DNA of 41,537 nucleotides, taken from NCBI RefSeq assembly GCF_009663775.1, contig NZ_RDBR01000016.1:1-41537 (forward strand). The letters run 5' to 3'. Shown in pieces: positions 33,098 through 41,537 of the stretch; position 1 is the first letter of the stretch, and each line of letters opens with the position of its first letter. A model generated the notes under the pieces. It had not been told where the DNA came from, made no database searches, and worked only from the letters and a program-made list of their open reading frames with translations. The position numbers and the translations under genes were made by a program. The DNA comes from Lactobacillus sp. 0.1XD8-4. GTDB taxonomy: Bacteria > Bacillota > Bacilli > Lactobacillales > Lactobacillaceae.

Positions 33098-33136
33098 AGT
33101 AAAAAGACTAGGAAATAGTTTCCTAGTCTTTTTACT
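33098..33136. terminator. Terminator of the met operon
   Basis: A perfect 18-base-pair hairpin AGTAAAAAGACTAGGAAA/TTTCCTAGTCTTTTTACT with a three-base loop, 14 bases past the M20 peptidase stop. It is symmetric, so it works in both directions. Confidence 0.9.
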
Positions 33137-33149
33137 AAAATAAGGCTTA

Positions 33150-34292
33150 TTAAGAAAAGAAGTTACGGACAATTTGCTTATAAGCTTTGATGGTTGCAAG
33201 ATAACTTGAAATTGTCGTAAATTCATCAGTTTGATGGGCTGCATTCCATGAATCACAGCCAAGCACAACAACCGGTAACTCGGGGCGGTGAAGGGTGAAG
33301 ACGCTGGCGTCAGTAGCACCGTTAATAATATCAAGTTTAACATCATTAGGATAGTTTCTTTGGGCCGCATCTAGCGAAATTTGGACGAATTGGTTAGCGG
33401 GATCAGTTGCGATTGGATAGAAATCCTGAATGACCTTCAATTCCAGTTGGAATGGCGTAGTGTGATTGATGTATTCAAGGGTATCTTGGAGTCTGTCAAT
33501 GACTTTTTCGTTATTAAAGACCGCGGTTGGCCGGATATTCCCGTGAAGAGTTGCGCTATCAGGAATAGTATTCACTTGGTCACCGCCATTGAAAATAGTG
33601 ATACTGTGTTGAACTTTTCCAAGATATTGATCATCCTTAGCATCGTCAAAGAGGTGTTTTTCTTCTTCGACAAATTTAAGCAATCCTTCAATAGCATTAA
33701 TCCCTTGGTCGGGGTGCGAACTATGGCATGATTTACCAAAACTTGTAACACGGTAATTCATACTACCAGAGTGAGCAAAAATAACATTGCCGCCAGTGGG
33801 TTCGCCTACTACCAGTGCATCTAAGTCAGCAGCAGCCCCTTGCTTTTCAAGACGGTAGGCGCCTGGAGTTCCTAACTCTTCACCGGCTGTAGCAATAAAA
33901 CGGACTTTACCAGCTGGAAGTTGCCCAGCTTCTTTTAATTCGATGAGGGCCAGCGCTTGGGCCGCCAAGCCGCTTTTCATGTCTGCGGAACCACGGCCAT
34001 ATACGCGGTCACCGACAATTTCACCGCTAAATGGAGGATATTGCCAGCGATCAGGGTTAGGCACAGCAACTGTATCTTGGTGACCGGTAAATCCAAGGAT
34101 GCGTGAGTCTTCTCCAGTGCCGATTTCGGCAATTAAGTTTGCGCGACGGTCACCGAATTCATCAACTTTCACCTCGATACCGTGGGTGGATAGTAACTTT
34201 TGAAGATAATGGGCTACTTCCGCCTCATTGCCATTAACAGTGTGAATTTGAATTAAGTCTTGCAATACCTTTACTTTTTCGCTGGTTTCCAT
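33150..34292 (-). CDS. M20-family metallopeptidase (ArgE/DapE type) in the met operon
   Basis: 380 residues. Metal and catalytic residues: FTGHQDTVAVPN (His, Asp), YGRGSADMKSG (bridging Asp), TAGEELGTPG (Glu-Glu), VVGEPTGG, and the His near the end in SWNAAHQTDEF. The dimerisation domain occupies about 175-290. Annotated relatives are called succinyl-diaminopimelate desuccinylase, but this is the last gene after metQ-metN-metI under a Met T-box. A role releasing methionine from an N-acyl or peptide form is therefore more likely (inferred). AAAGGAGG precedes the ATG. Confidence 0.88.
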   Translation of the reverse strand: METSEKVKVLQDLIQIHTVNGNEAEVAHYLQKLLSTHGIEVKVDEFGDRRANLIAEIGTGEDSRILGFTGHQDTVAVPNPDRWQYPPFSGEIVGDRVYGRGSADMKSGLAAQALALIELKEAGQLPAGKVRFIATAGEELGTPGAYRLEKQGAAADLDALVVGEPTGGNVIFAHSGSMNYRVTSFGKSCHSSHPDQGINAIEGLLKFVEEEKHLFDDAKDDQYLGKVQHSITIFNGGDQVNTIPDSATLHGNIRPTAVFNNEKVIDRLQDTLEYINHTTPFQLELKVIQDFYPIATDPANQFVQISLDAAQRNYPNDVKLDIINGATDASVFTLHRPELPVVVLGCDSWNAAHQTDEFTTISSYLATIKAYKQIVRNFFS

Positions 34293-34307
34293 AATGGACC
34301 TCCTTTT

Positions 34308-34997
34308 TTAACGATCTTGGTGATTAAGCTTTTTAGCGAGGAAATCACCAATAACTTGAATAATTAAAACAAATAGTAATACGAGTAGGGTCGCAACTAG
34401 GGTAACGTCATTATTGAAGCGGTCATAACCATATGAAATAGCGGTGTTACCAAGACCACCGGCACCGATTGCCCCGGCCATTGCTGTTAAACTTACTAAA
34501 CTGATTAAGGTTACTGTGGAAACACGTACTAATTCTGAACGGGATTCACGCAGGTAAACATCAGTAATAATATCCCAGTTGGTTGCTCCAATTGCTTGCG
34601 CTGCTTCAACTTTTCCATGGTCGACACTTTCAAGAGCAACTTGGACTTGCCGTGCATAGAAAGCAAAAACGCCAAGAGAAAGCGGTACTAATGCAGCAGT
34701 TGTCCCGATTTGGGTTCCCACAATTAATTGGGTGAAGGGGGCAATGAAGGCCAGTAAGATAATAAATGGGATTGCCCGAAAAATTGAAACAACTTTGTCG
34801 ACGATGTTAAAGACAACGCGGTTTTCAAGAATACCGCCTGGTTCGGTAATTACAAGGGCAACTCCAAAGACTAATCCTAAAATTCCGCCAAAAATAGCTG
34901 GCCAAAAAGTCATGTAAATTGTTTGAATGATTGAGGTACCCCAACCATTGTCACCACCCCAGCCGAGTTGAATTACGTTTGGTATAAGATTATTCAT
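34308..34997 (-). CDS. metI: Methionine ABC transporter permease
   Basis: 229 residues from ATG 34997, with GGAGG 7 bases upstream. Five hydrophobic spans, and the MetI-type coupling loop [21 protein letters not shown] followed by [16 protein letters not shown]. It overlaps the end of metN by 8 bases. Confidence 0.93.
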   Translation of the reverse strand: MNNLIPNVIQLGWGGDNGWGTSIIQTIYMTFWPAIFGGILGLVFGVALVITEPGGILENRVVFNIVDKVVSIFRAIPFIILLAFIAPFTQLIVGTQIGTTAALVPLSLGVFAFYARQVQVALESVDHGKVEAAQAIGATNWDIITDVYLRESRSELVRVSTVTLISLVSLTAMAGAIGAGGLGNTAISYGYDRFNNDVTLVATLLVLLFVLIIQVIGDFLAKKLNHQDR

Positions 34998-36054
34998 TCC
35001 AAATCCTCCGATCATCAATCTTGGTTACAGTAACATTGTTTGCTCGTAAGAAGTCAATTGCTTGTTTACGCTTATCAGCATCCCCCTTAATCACAACGAA
35101 CAGGGTTCCTACTGGCGAACCAGCAAGTACTTCGATATTGCCATAAAGCATGCTTGCTTCAACTTGGAGCTTTTTGTATAGCTCAATAATAATTGACTTT
35201 GTAACATTATTAGCATCGTAAACCAATTGAAGCAGCTCTTCGTCATCATTTAAGTGCTCAAGGTCGAATGCCTTCAATGTATCAACAGCTGCTAATGAAC
35301 CACCAACGAATTGACGGGTAAGTTCTTGCTGTGGTTGTAAGAATACTTTTTGAAGGGTTCCTCGTTCGATGATTTGTCCATATTCCATAACTGCAATTTT
35401 ATTAGCAACGCGCTTAACTGCATCCATTTCGTGGGTAATCAGAACGATTGTTAAACCTAGCTTCTCATTTAAGCGTTTTAAGAGGTCTAAGATCTGATTT
35501 GTGTTTTGCGGATCAAGGGCAGAGGTTGCTTCATCTGAGATTAGAATTTCAGGATCATTTGCGAGTGCCCGGGCAATTGATACCCGCTGTTGTTCCCCCC
35601 CTGACAATTGTACGGGGTAGAATTCTGCTTTATCTTTTAAGCCAACAAGGTCCAATAATTCAAGTGCCTTCTTTTCTTTGGCATCATCATCAAGTTTAGT
35701 ATGCTTTAAAGCAAAGAGAACATTTTCAATTACTGATGTTTCATTCAAGAGGTTAAAGTGTTGGAAAATCATACCAATCTTACGCCGCTTTTCTTGAAGT
35801 TCCTTATTACTAATTTGTTGGTGATGATCCTTAAAGAAAACTGTTCCATTAATAGTAACAGTTCCTTCAGAGGGAAGCTGGAGGAGGTTGATGGTCCGTA
35901 CTAACGTTGACTTTCCGGCACCAGAATAACCAACGATGCCGTAGATATCACCTTGTTCTACTTTGAGGGTGACATCTTTAACTGCATGAACAACATGTTT
36001 TCGTTGTTTGAAGGTCACACTAATGTTATCTAAATCAATAATGGGATTTGTCAT
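34990..36054 (-). CDS. metN: Methionine ABC transporter ATPase
   Basis: 354 residues. Walker [12 protein letters not shown]-loop [10 protein letters not shown], signature [15 protein letters not shown], Walker [14 protein letters not shown]-loop LITHEMDAV, and a C-terminal NIL domain (about 265-354; [20 protein letters not shown]), which in MetN proteins binds methionine and inhibits uptake. The start has AAGGAGG upstream, 11 bases after metQ. Confidence 0.95.
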   Translation of the reverse strand: MTNPIIDLDNISVTFKQRKHVVHAVKDVTLKVEQGDIYGIVGYSGAGKSTLVRTINLLQLPSEGTVTINGTVFFKDHHQQISNKELQEKRRKIGMIFQHFNLLNETSVIENVLFALKHTKLDDDAKEKKALELLDLVGLKDKAEFYPVQLSGGEQQRVSIARALANDPEILISDEATSALDPQNTNQILDLLKRLNEKLGLTIVLITHEMDAVKRVANKIAVMEYGQIIERGTLQKVFLQPQQELTRQFVGGSLAAVDTLKAFDLEHLNDDEELLQLVYDANNVTKSIIIELYKKLQVEASMLYGNIEVLAGSPVGTLFVVIKGDADKRKQAIDFLRANNVTVTKIDDRRIWNE

Positions 36055-36065
36055 GGTAGTCCTCC

Positions 36066-36917
36066 TTATTTATTGAAGTTAAGATCCCAAGCTGGAATTT
36101 CTGCTGTACCGTAAAGTTTCTTGATTTCTTGCTTTGTCTTTTCTGTTTGGTAAGCCTTAACGACATCTTTGTAGATCTTATTGTTCTTTTGACTGTCTTT
36201 GGCGGCAATAATGTTAACCCATTGCTTAGAGTCTTTATTAATTGGTTCAACAAAGATAGCACTCTTGTAATTGAGGCCGGCTGCTTGAGCATAGTTAGTA
36301 TTCACAACTGCAGCATCAACATCGTCTAATGAACGGGCTGTTTGATCGGCAGCTAATTCTTTAATTTTAAGATCGCGTGGATTCTTGGAAATCGAACTAA
36401 CGGTAGCGAGCTTAGTACCCTTCTTTAATTCAATTAGACCAGCATTCTTTAATGCGAAGAGGGCCCGTGATTCGTTTGAGGCATCGTTTGGTACAGCGAT
36501 TGTTCCGCCATCAGGAATTTCTTTAACACTCTTGTATTGCTTGGAGTAAAGGCGAATTGGTGTAATGTAAGTATCACCAATTGAAACAAGGTCAGTCTTG
36601 TGTGCTTTATTCCATGTTTGCAAGAAAAGCTTGTGTTGGAATGAGTTTAAGTCAACGTCACCATTTTCTAGCGCCTTGTTAGGTTGGTTGTAATCGGTGA
36701 ATCGTTTGAACTTTAAGGTAACATTGTACTTATCTTTGGCAGTCTTGCTTACAGTTTTCCAGATTTCATCATCTTGTTTTGATCCAGCCATGATCCCAAT
36801 CGTAACCGTCCGCTTTGCTTGTTCTTGAGGACGGATAAAGCTAAAGTAACCGGCAATAACAACGATTAAAGCAACGACAATCCAGATAATAGCATTTCTC
36901 TTCTTCTTACTCTTCAT
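36066..36917 (-). CDS. metQ: Methionine ABC transporter substrate-binding protein (NlpA/MetQ)
   Basis: 283 residues. N-terminal hydrophobic segment [17 protein letters not shown] without the usual lipobox Cys, so it is likely anchored by an uncleaved helix or secreted. NlpA-family features: [64 protein letters not shown]. First gene behind the Met T-box. GGGGAG lies 8 bases before the ATG. Confidence 0.92.
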   Translation of the reverse strand: MKSKKKRNAIIWIVVALIVVIAGYFSFIRPQEQAKRTVTIGIMAGSKQDDEIWKTVSKTAKDKYNVTLKFKRFTDYNQPNKALENGDVDLNSFQHKLFLQTWNKAHKTDLVSIGDTYITPIRLYSKQYKSVKEIPDGGTIAVPNDASNESRALFALKNAGLIELKKGTKLATVSSISKNPRDLKIKELAADQTARSLDDVDAAVVNTNYAQAAGLNYKSAIFVEPINKDSKQWVNIIAAKDSQKNNKIYKDVVKAYQTEKTKQEIKKLYGTAEIPAWDLNFNK

Positions 36918-36978
36918 AATAAAAACTCCCCTTCAAGTTATACTTTTTTTCTTGGTAATTGAACGTTAATGTAGGAAA

Positions 36979-37250
36979 CAAAAAAGCACTCATCCCTTAA
37001 TTAAAGGACGAGTGCTCCGCGTTACCACCTTTATTCGCTAGATCCTCACAGATCCAGCCTCAGTAGGTTACTCTAATAAAATAATTAGAATTACCTAGCA
37101 CTAGTAACGTGTGCTAACCCGTTATCGACTAACAATCATCGATACCATTCCAAGCCCATCTTCAGTACCTAGGCTTACTCCTTTACACCACCCAGAAGCT
37201 CTCTGAAAAGTTTCAGTACTTACTCTGCTTTTCGATATGTTTTAACGTTC
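36979..37250 (-). promoter_or_regulatory. Methionine T-box riboswitch with terminator
   Basis: On the minus strand: stem I with AGAGAGCTTCTGGGTGGTG, specifier region GGAATGGT (ATG codon 37148-37146, Met), T-box AAAGGTGGTAACGCGGAGCA (37034-37014), then terminator AGCACTCGTCCTTT/AAGGGATGAGTGCT plus a T run (37016-36979). Uncharged tRNA-Met should favour the antiterminator and switch on metQNI and the M20 peptidase. Confidence 0.93.
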
Positions 37251-37270
37251 AATTAATTATTATGTGTTTT

Positions 37271-37298
37271 ATTATAATGATTCTCTAATTTTTGTCAA
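37271..37298 (-). promoter_or_regulatory. Promoter of the T-box-met operon
   Basis: TTGACA (37298-37293), 16 bases, TATAAT (37276-37271), both consensus, just upstream of T-box stem I. The stretch 37299-37521 beyond it, up to the L-HicDH gene, holds an imperfect AGAGC/GCTCT hairpin at about 37430-37449 and nothing else I can name. Confidence 0.85.
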
Positions 37299-37521
37299 CA
37301 ACTTTTTTTATTGGAATTGTTTGTTTAGGAAAATTAAGCATCGCCTAGTAATTATTGCTAACAAATATATTAAAACAAGCTTGAATAAATTCATATATGT
37401 ATGCTCTTAATTTGAATAAAAAGAAATAAGAGCGCATTAAAATGCTCTGGTAATGAAAAGATGATTATGCTAGTATTAGAAAAAAGTTAAAAAATTAGCG
37501 TGATTGAAAGGGGACTTAGTA

Positions 37522-38454
37522 ATGACACGAAAAGTTGGTGTTATCGGTATGGGAAATGTAGGAGCAACAGTTGCACATTATATTGTTGCAATGGGCTTCG
37601 CTGATGACTTAGTATTAATTGATAAAAATGAAGCAAAGGTTAAGGCTGATGCATTAGATTTTGAAGATGCAATGGCTAACCTACCTTTCCATACTAATAT
37701 TACTGTTAATGACTACAGTGCATTAAAGGATGCGGATGTAATTGTTTCAGCGCTTGGGAATATTAAACTTCAGGATAACCCCAATGCGGATCGCTTTGCT
37801 GAACTGCCTTTTACCCGTCAAGCGGTAAAGGAAGTTGCGCAAAAAATTAAGGATAGTGGCTTCAAGGGAAAAATCGTTGCCATTACTAACCCTGTTGATG
37901 TTATTACCTCACTTTACCAAAAAATTACGGGATTACCGAAAAATCATGTCCTAGGAACCGGAACATTATTGGATTCTGCCCGGATGAAGCGAGCGGTTGC
38001 TGATCGTCTTCACCTTGATCCGCGATCAGTTGATGGATACAACCTTGGTGAACATGGTAATTCACAATTCACTGCTTGGTCTACAGTACGGGTCTTAGGC
38101 AAGCCGTTAACAGAAATTGCCGATAAACGTGGCCTTGACCTAGATCAATTGGATAAGGAAGCGCGGATGGGAGGCTGGACTGTCTTTCAAGGTAAAAAGT
38201 ACACCAATTACGGGGTCGCAACCGCCGCGGTTAAACTAGTCAACGCAATTTTAAGCGACTCGTTATCAGAATTACCAGTATCTAATTATCGTGAAGAATA
38301 TGGTGTTTATCTATCATATCCGGCCGTTGTTGGTCGTGATGGGGTAGTTGAACAAGCACAACTTGACTTGACGGATGAAGAATTACAAAAGTTACAAACA
38401 TCCGCAGACTTTATCAAAGAAAAGTATCAGGAAAGTCTTGAAGCTAAAGATTAA
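37522..38454 (+). CDS. L-2-hydroxyisocaproate dehydrogenase (LDH/MDH superfamily)
   Basis: 310 residues from ATG 37522 (AAAGGGG 8 bases upstream). NAD-binding VGVIGMGNVGATVAHY, catalytic Arg loop region DNPNADRFAEL, ITNPVDVIT, GTGTLLDSARMK, and catalytic His in YNLGEHGNSQF. The sequence follows the remembered Lactobacillus confusus L-HicDH closely, including the NIKLQDNP loop that replaces the lactate dehydrogenase substrate loop. It reduces branched or aromatic 2-oxo acids to L-2-hydroxy acids, linking amino-acid transamination with NADH re-oxidation. Confidence 0.92.
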   Translation: MTRKVGVIGMGNVGATVAHYIVAMGFADDLVLIDKNEAKVKADALDFEDAMANLPFHTNITVNDYSALKDADVIVSALGNIKLQDNPNADRFAELPFTRQAVKEVAQKIKDSGFKGKIVAITNPVDVITSLYQKITGLPKNHVLGTGTLLDSARMKRAVADRLHLDPRSVDGYNLGEHGNSQFTAWSTVRVLGKPLTEIADKRGLDLDQLDKEARMGGWTVFQGKKYTNYGVATAAVKLVNAILSDSLSELPVSNYREEYGVYLSYPAVVGRDGVVEQAQLDLTDEELQKLQTSADFIKEKYQESLEAKD

Positions 38455-38528
38455 GGGAAAGTTAAATGATTAATCAATGCTGGCATTACAAGTTTAATCA
38501 TGATATAGTTATCGTTACCTTACAAAAT

Positions 38529-38565
38529 AAAAGTGGTGTCGTTATTCCAATGGCACCACTTTTAT
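38529..38565 (+). terminator. Terminator after L-HicDH
   Basis: AAAAGTGGTGTC/GGCACCACTTTT with TTTATT following; symmetric. Confidence 0.8.
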
Positions 38566-38594
38566 TCTGAATAAATTAAGAAAGGAATTATATC

Positions 38595-39791
38595 ATGACA
38601 AAAGAAGTAAAGCGTATAATTTTTGTTGTTCTTTTTTGTGAGTTCTTGATTTGTCTAGGAATGAGTCTTATTTTCCCAGTTGAACCGTTCATTAAAAATG
38701 AATACCACTTTACTGCCTTTGACATGGGAGTGATGTCCTCATTATTCGCGTTTGTACAGTTTATTGCTTCTCCCGTTGTTGGCCGTATTTCAGATAAGGT
38801 TGGGCGGAAGCCAATGTTAGTATGGGGACTATTAATTTTTGCAATTGCTGAATTTGTTTTTGCGCTAGCTCAGCATTTATGGTTATTTGATTTGTCACGG
38901 GCTGTCGATGGGTTGTCAGCAGCGATGTTTGTTCCAACGTCAATGGCATTAGCAGCCGATATTACTAGTGAAAAAGATCGAGCAAAGGTTATCGGTTGGT
39001 TATCGGCGGCCTTTAGCGGAGGATTGATCTTAGGACCGGGACTCGGTGGAATGTTAGCACATGTAAACTATAAATTTCCGTTTTGGGTTGCGGGGATATT
39101 AGGATTAATCAGTACGATTGTCGCTTGGCAGTTTTTACCTCACGATGAAGACGAGTTACTTAAAAGTGAGACTAAAAATCCTGAAAATGAATTATTAACT
39201 GGCGGATGGAGCCAAATTAAGCAAATTATGACGCCAACATTAATAACTCTTTTTGGGATGATTTTTGTTGCGGCGTTTGGCCTTGCGGGTTTTGAAAGCA
39301 TATATAGCCTATACGTTAATGAAGTTCATAATTTTGACCTTAGTGCAATCGCTTTGGTTTTAACTTTAAATGGAATTATTTCGTTAATTCTACAAGTGTT
39401 TTTCTTCGACCGTCTTGTTCGTTGGCTGGGTGAAGTTCGTTTAATGCGTTACAGTTTTTTCCTTAGTGTTATAGGAACGATTTTGGTGATTTACGATCAT
39501 TCACATTGGCATATCATTGTTGCAACCTTATTTGTCTTTGAAGCTTTTGACTTACTACGGCCTGCAATCACCACTTTATTGACAAAAATGAGTACGGCTA
39601 ATCAGGGACTATTGAACGGTATCAATATGTCTTTAACAAGTGTCGGAAATATTATCGGTCCCTTGATTAGTGGTTATTTGCTTGATGTAAACTATCAGTA
39701 TCCATACTTGTTTGTTGCAATTTTCCTGATTATTTCCTGGGTAATAACTTTTATCTTGGGAAAAGAAAGAAAAACGGCAATCGATAATTAG
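38595..39791 (+). CDS. MFS efflux transporter (DHA1 type)
   Basis: 398 residues, twelve hydrophobic segments. MFS motif A in GRISDKVGRKPMLVWG (loop 2-3), motif C-like AAFSGGLILGPGLGGMLA in helix 5, and a central loop with acidic LPHDEDELLKSETKN. The DHA1 group includes drug and sugar exporters; the substrate is unknown. AAAGGA lies before the ATG. It ends 23 bases before the TauE-like gene and they probably share a transcript. Confidence 0.9.
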   Translation: MTKEVKRIIFVVLFCEFLICLGMSLIFPVEPFIKNEYHFTAFDMGVMSSLFAFVQFIASPVVGRISDKVGRKPMLVWGLLIFAIAEFVFALAQHLWLFDLSRAVDGLSAAMFVPTSMALAADITSEKDRAKVIGWLSAAFSGGLILGPGLGGMLAHVNYKFPFWVAGILGLISTIVAWQFLPHDEDELLKSETKNPENELLTGGWSQIKQIMTPTLITLFGMIFVAAFGLAGFESIYSLYVNEVHNFDLSAIALVLTLNGIISLILQVFFFDRLVRWLGEVRLMRYSFFLSVIGTILVIYDHSHWHIIVATLFVFEAFDLLRPAITTLLTKMSTANQGLLNGINMSLTSVGNIIGPLISGYLLDVNYQYPYLFVAIFLIISWVITFILGKERKTAIDN

Positions 39792-39814
39792 AATGTTATA
39801 GGGAGATGTAAACT

Positions 39815-40564
39815 ATGAGTTCATTGTTACTATTGATTGTAATTGGATTAGCAGTGGGAATTTTCGTTATTTCGCTTGGTGGCGGGGGCGGAGCGATTTA
39901 TCTTGGTGTTTTAACTGCTATTTTTCAACTGCCACCAGCGACGGCGGCAGCAACTTCAATTGTAACGGCCCTCCCTGCGCTTATTTTAGGTTCTTTGGCT
40001 TATTACCGTAAAGGTTTGATTAACTTTCATTTGGGTAACCGAATGATGATTTCAGCAATTCCAAGTATTTTTGTTGGATATTTAGTGTCGCCATTTATTC
40101 CAACTAAAATATACAAGATTGTTATTGGTGGTATTTTGATTTTCTTGGGGGCACAAATTATCTACAAGTTATATCATAATGCGCCTAAACGACAGTCAAC
40201 TATTTCCCCGCAGACTGCTAGTATTATCTATGGGATCCTTGGTGGACTAATGGTCGGAATTGCCGGATTAAGTGGTGGTGGTCCAATTACTGCTGGTTTG
40301 TTAATTCTCGGCGCGTCAATGGCTAATGCATCTGCTACATCGGCATATGTACTAGTCGGTATGTCAATTGTTGGCGCGCTGTTACACTTAATGGGTGGTT
40401 CAGTTGATTGGCATGCTGCTGGTGGTTTAATTATTGGTTCACTTGCGGGATCTGTCCTTGCACCGCCGATTATTATTTGGTTGACGAAAAAACCACAACG
40501 GGCTTTTTACATCAAATTATTTATGGGATTTTTTATCATTTTAATGGGTATTAAGACGCTATAA
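39815..40564 (+). CDS. TauE/SafE-family anion exporter
   Basis: 249 residues, about eight hydrophobic segments in two repeats: VISLGGGGGAIYLGVLTAIF with ATAAATSIVTALPALILGS, and GLMVGIAGLSGGGPITAGLL with ANASATSAYVLVGMSIVG. The GGGGG/SGGGP and TS pairs are the family hallmarks. Members move sulfite, sulfonates or organosulfur anions. GGGAG precedes the ATG. Repeat copy 4 follows. Confidence 0.88.
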   Translation: MSSLLLLIVIGLAVGIFVISLGGGGGAIYLGVLTAIFQLPPATAAATSIVTALPALILGSLAYYRKGLINFHLGNRMMISAIPSIFVGYLVSPFIPTKIYKIVIGGILIFLGAQIIYKLYHNAPKRQSTISPQTASIIYGILGGLMVGIAGLSGGGPITAGLLILGASMANASATSAYVLVGMSIVGALLHLMGGSVDWHAAGGLIIGSLAGSVLAPPIIIWLTKKPQRAFYIKLFMGFFIILMGIKTL

Positions 40565-40565
40565 A

Positions 40566-40702
40566 AAATAGGGAATGGAAAACAACCTTCTCGACAAGAC
40601 GGTTGGCGAAGTTAGAACGATGATTTACACACCACAGGTTGATTGTCGTTCGTTAAAATAGTAGAAGCTGAGAGAAAACAAACGTTTTTTCCCAGCTTTT
40701 AT
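40566..40702 (+). repeat. Dispersed structured intergenic repeat, copy 4 (short form)
   Basis: CAACCTTCTCGACAAGACGG, TTGGCGAA, GAACGATGATT, TCGTTCGTTAAAATAG, and the end hairpin AAGCTGAGAGAAAA/TTTTTTCCCAGCTTTT. Like copy 2 it lacks the central part. It lies between converging genes (TauE-like and FMN-binding), and its last bases overlap the stop region of the latter. Confidence 0.78.
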
Positions 40703-40992
40703 TTTGATTGGCGATATTTTAGTCTTACCTTATTTAACGCATCAACAGTAGCATCTTTGATGGCACGGCTAGTTGCTGATGCACCAGTGATGCCGTCAAC
40801 ATTGGCGCTATTGGCAGTGATTATTTTTCCCGGTAGTTCCTCTAATGCCCAGCGGCCCATTTCGGATTCATGATGTTTGATGATTTGAAGATCCTGAATT
40901 TTATTATCATCGTATGTTAATAACACCTGGAGTTCACCGCCATATGCACTAAAGCCGTCACCGATATATTGATTTGCACGTAATTCTCTCAT
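40699..40992 (-). CDS. FMN-binding domain protein
   Basis: 97 residues forming one FMN_bind domain: YGGELQVLLTYDDNKIQDLQ, then HHESEMGRWALEELP and the flavin-attachment-like GITGASATSRAIKDATVDAL. In larger relatives this Ser/Thr motif carries covalent FMN, often in extracellular electron transfer; here no signal peptide or flavin transferase is seen. It lies 14 bases after nth and is co-directional with it. Confidence 0.85.
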   Translation of the reverse strand: MRELRANQYIGDGFSAYGGELQVLLTYDDNKIQDLQIIKHHESEMGRWALEELPGKIITANSANVDGITGASATSRAIKDATVDALNKVRLKYRQSK

Positions 40993-41006
40993 TAATCATA
41001 TCTCCA

Positions 41007-41478
41007 CTAAATAACGTTATTTTGACCAGTTACACAAATAGAAAGCAAGGGGCAGTTTGCACATTTTGGATTTCGTGAAGTACACATATACCGACCCCAA
41101 AAGATCATGCTATGGTGAGCATCTAGCCAATGATCTGGTGGGATAACTGCCATTAGCTTTTTTTCGATTGCAAGGACGGTTGCATTGGGATCAACCATTC
41201 GCAGACGGCGCGCAACCCTGCTGACATGGGTATCGACAGGAAAAGCCGGGATGTTGAAACATTCTGCTAGCACAACATCAGCCACCTTTCGTCCAACACC
41301 GGAAAGGGTCATTAGTTCTTTAAGCGTATGGGGGACTTCATTGTTAAAGTCGGTAACAATTTGGCGCGATGCGTTAACAAGAAACTTAGCTTTATTACGG
41401 TAAAGTCCTAATCGTTTAATATATGGCTCCACTTCTGCTGGTTCCACCCCTGCTAAATCCTTGTATCTGTCAAGTTTT
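41007..41478 (-). pseudogene. nth: Endonuclease III (nth), 5'-truncated
   Basis: Reading frame KLDRYKDLAGVEPAEVEPYI begins right after an in-frame TGA at about 41480 and has no ATG; the only inside start is GTG 41447. The remaining about 155 residues keep the helix-hairpin-helix LSGVGRKVADVVLAE (catalytic Lys), VDTHVSRVARRL (catalytic Asp) and the 4Fe-4S cysteines in CTSRNPKCANCPLLSIC. The full protein is about 210 residues, so about 60 N-terminal residues are missing. Upstream sequence looks like an IS end. The gene is probably inactive. Confidence 0.8.
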
Positions 41479-41480
41479 CA

Positions 41481-41537
41481 TAGGTAGCCTTTAAATATAC
41501 AGTTTTAGTGGGTTAGTGCCTTAAAAAGTTGTCCCAT
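41481..41537. mobile_element. Probable IS terminus interrupting nth
   Basis: Sequence beyond the nth break carries no homologous coding. On the minus strand it reads GGGACAACTTTTTAAGGCAC then TAACCCACTAAAACTG, which has the look of a transposable-element end; the body would lie beyond the window. The family is not identified. Confidence 0.4.

Overview
The window looks like chromosomal DNA of a heterofermentative lactobacillus, most like Limosilactobacillus reuteri or a close relative. This rests on the AT-rich Gram-positive style (strong AGGAGG ribosome sites, frequent TTG starts, U-tract terminators, a T-box, cre-like boxes) and on gene content such as an L-2-hydroxyisocaproate dehydrogenase, a GH36 alpha-galactosidase and an RclA-like reductase. 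No database was searched. There is no phage, CRISPR array or rRNA. Both window edges carry sequence that looks like insertion-sequence debris or termini.

Layout. 1-1.4 kb: IS-like debris, a frameshifted ltrA pseudogene and the first copy of a dispersed structured repeat. 1.4-3.9 kb: an autoregulated-looking marR locus with a 36-residue membrane peptide, a 78-residue unknown protein, an NAD(P)-binding protein and a cytochrome b5-like protein. 4-6.7 kb (minus strand): an NhaC-family transporter behind a leader that encodes a Tyr-rich 19-residue peptide and mutually exclusive RNA stems, then a CDF metal exporter. 6.9-9.4 kb: repeat copy 2, a 30-residue membrane peptide, an RBBP9-like hydrolase with a PsiE-like protein, a divergent triosephosphate isomerase paralog and a tRNA-His. 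9.5-14.4 kb: an AraC regulator, melA with a YczE-like membrane gene, and a DMT exporter. 14.5-22.8 kb: aldo-keto reductase/PAP2/PLD-helicase, a coiled-coil protein, rclA, a SemiSWEET, a DEDDh exonuclease and a secreted matrixin-type protease. 22.8-27.7 kb: repeat copy 3, a P1B ATPase with an SPC motif, a DeoB paralog lacking catalytic residues, and an rrf2-nmrA-small peptide operon. 27.8-32.3 kb: an osmoprotectant ABC operon with a quinone oxidoreductase, then msrB. 32.4-37.3 kb: a second MMS-type small membrane peptide behind a cre box, a CMD/AhpD-like protein, and a Met T-box operon (metQ-metN-metI-M20 peptidase). 37.5-41.5 kb: L-HicDH, an MFS exporter, a TauE/SafE protein, repeat copy 4, an FMN-binding protein and a 5'-truncated nth.

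Themes. Several genes deal with redox or oxidant stress (rclA, msrB, AhpD-like, NmrA/Rrf2, quinone oxidoreductases, nth), metals (CDF, P1B ATPase) and amino-acid or osmolyte uptake. The strongest candidate for a new system is the Tyr-codon leader-peptide attenuator in front of nhaC (about 5400-5705, minus strand). It would replace the T-box expected in this clade. Also notable are four copies of one structured intergenic repeat, a family of tiny membrane proteins, and two central-metabolism paralogs (TPI, DeoB) with altered active sites.
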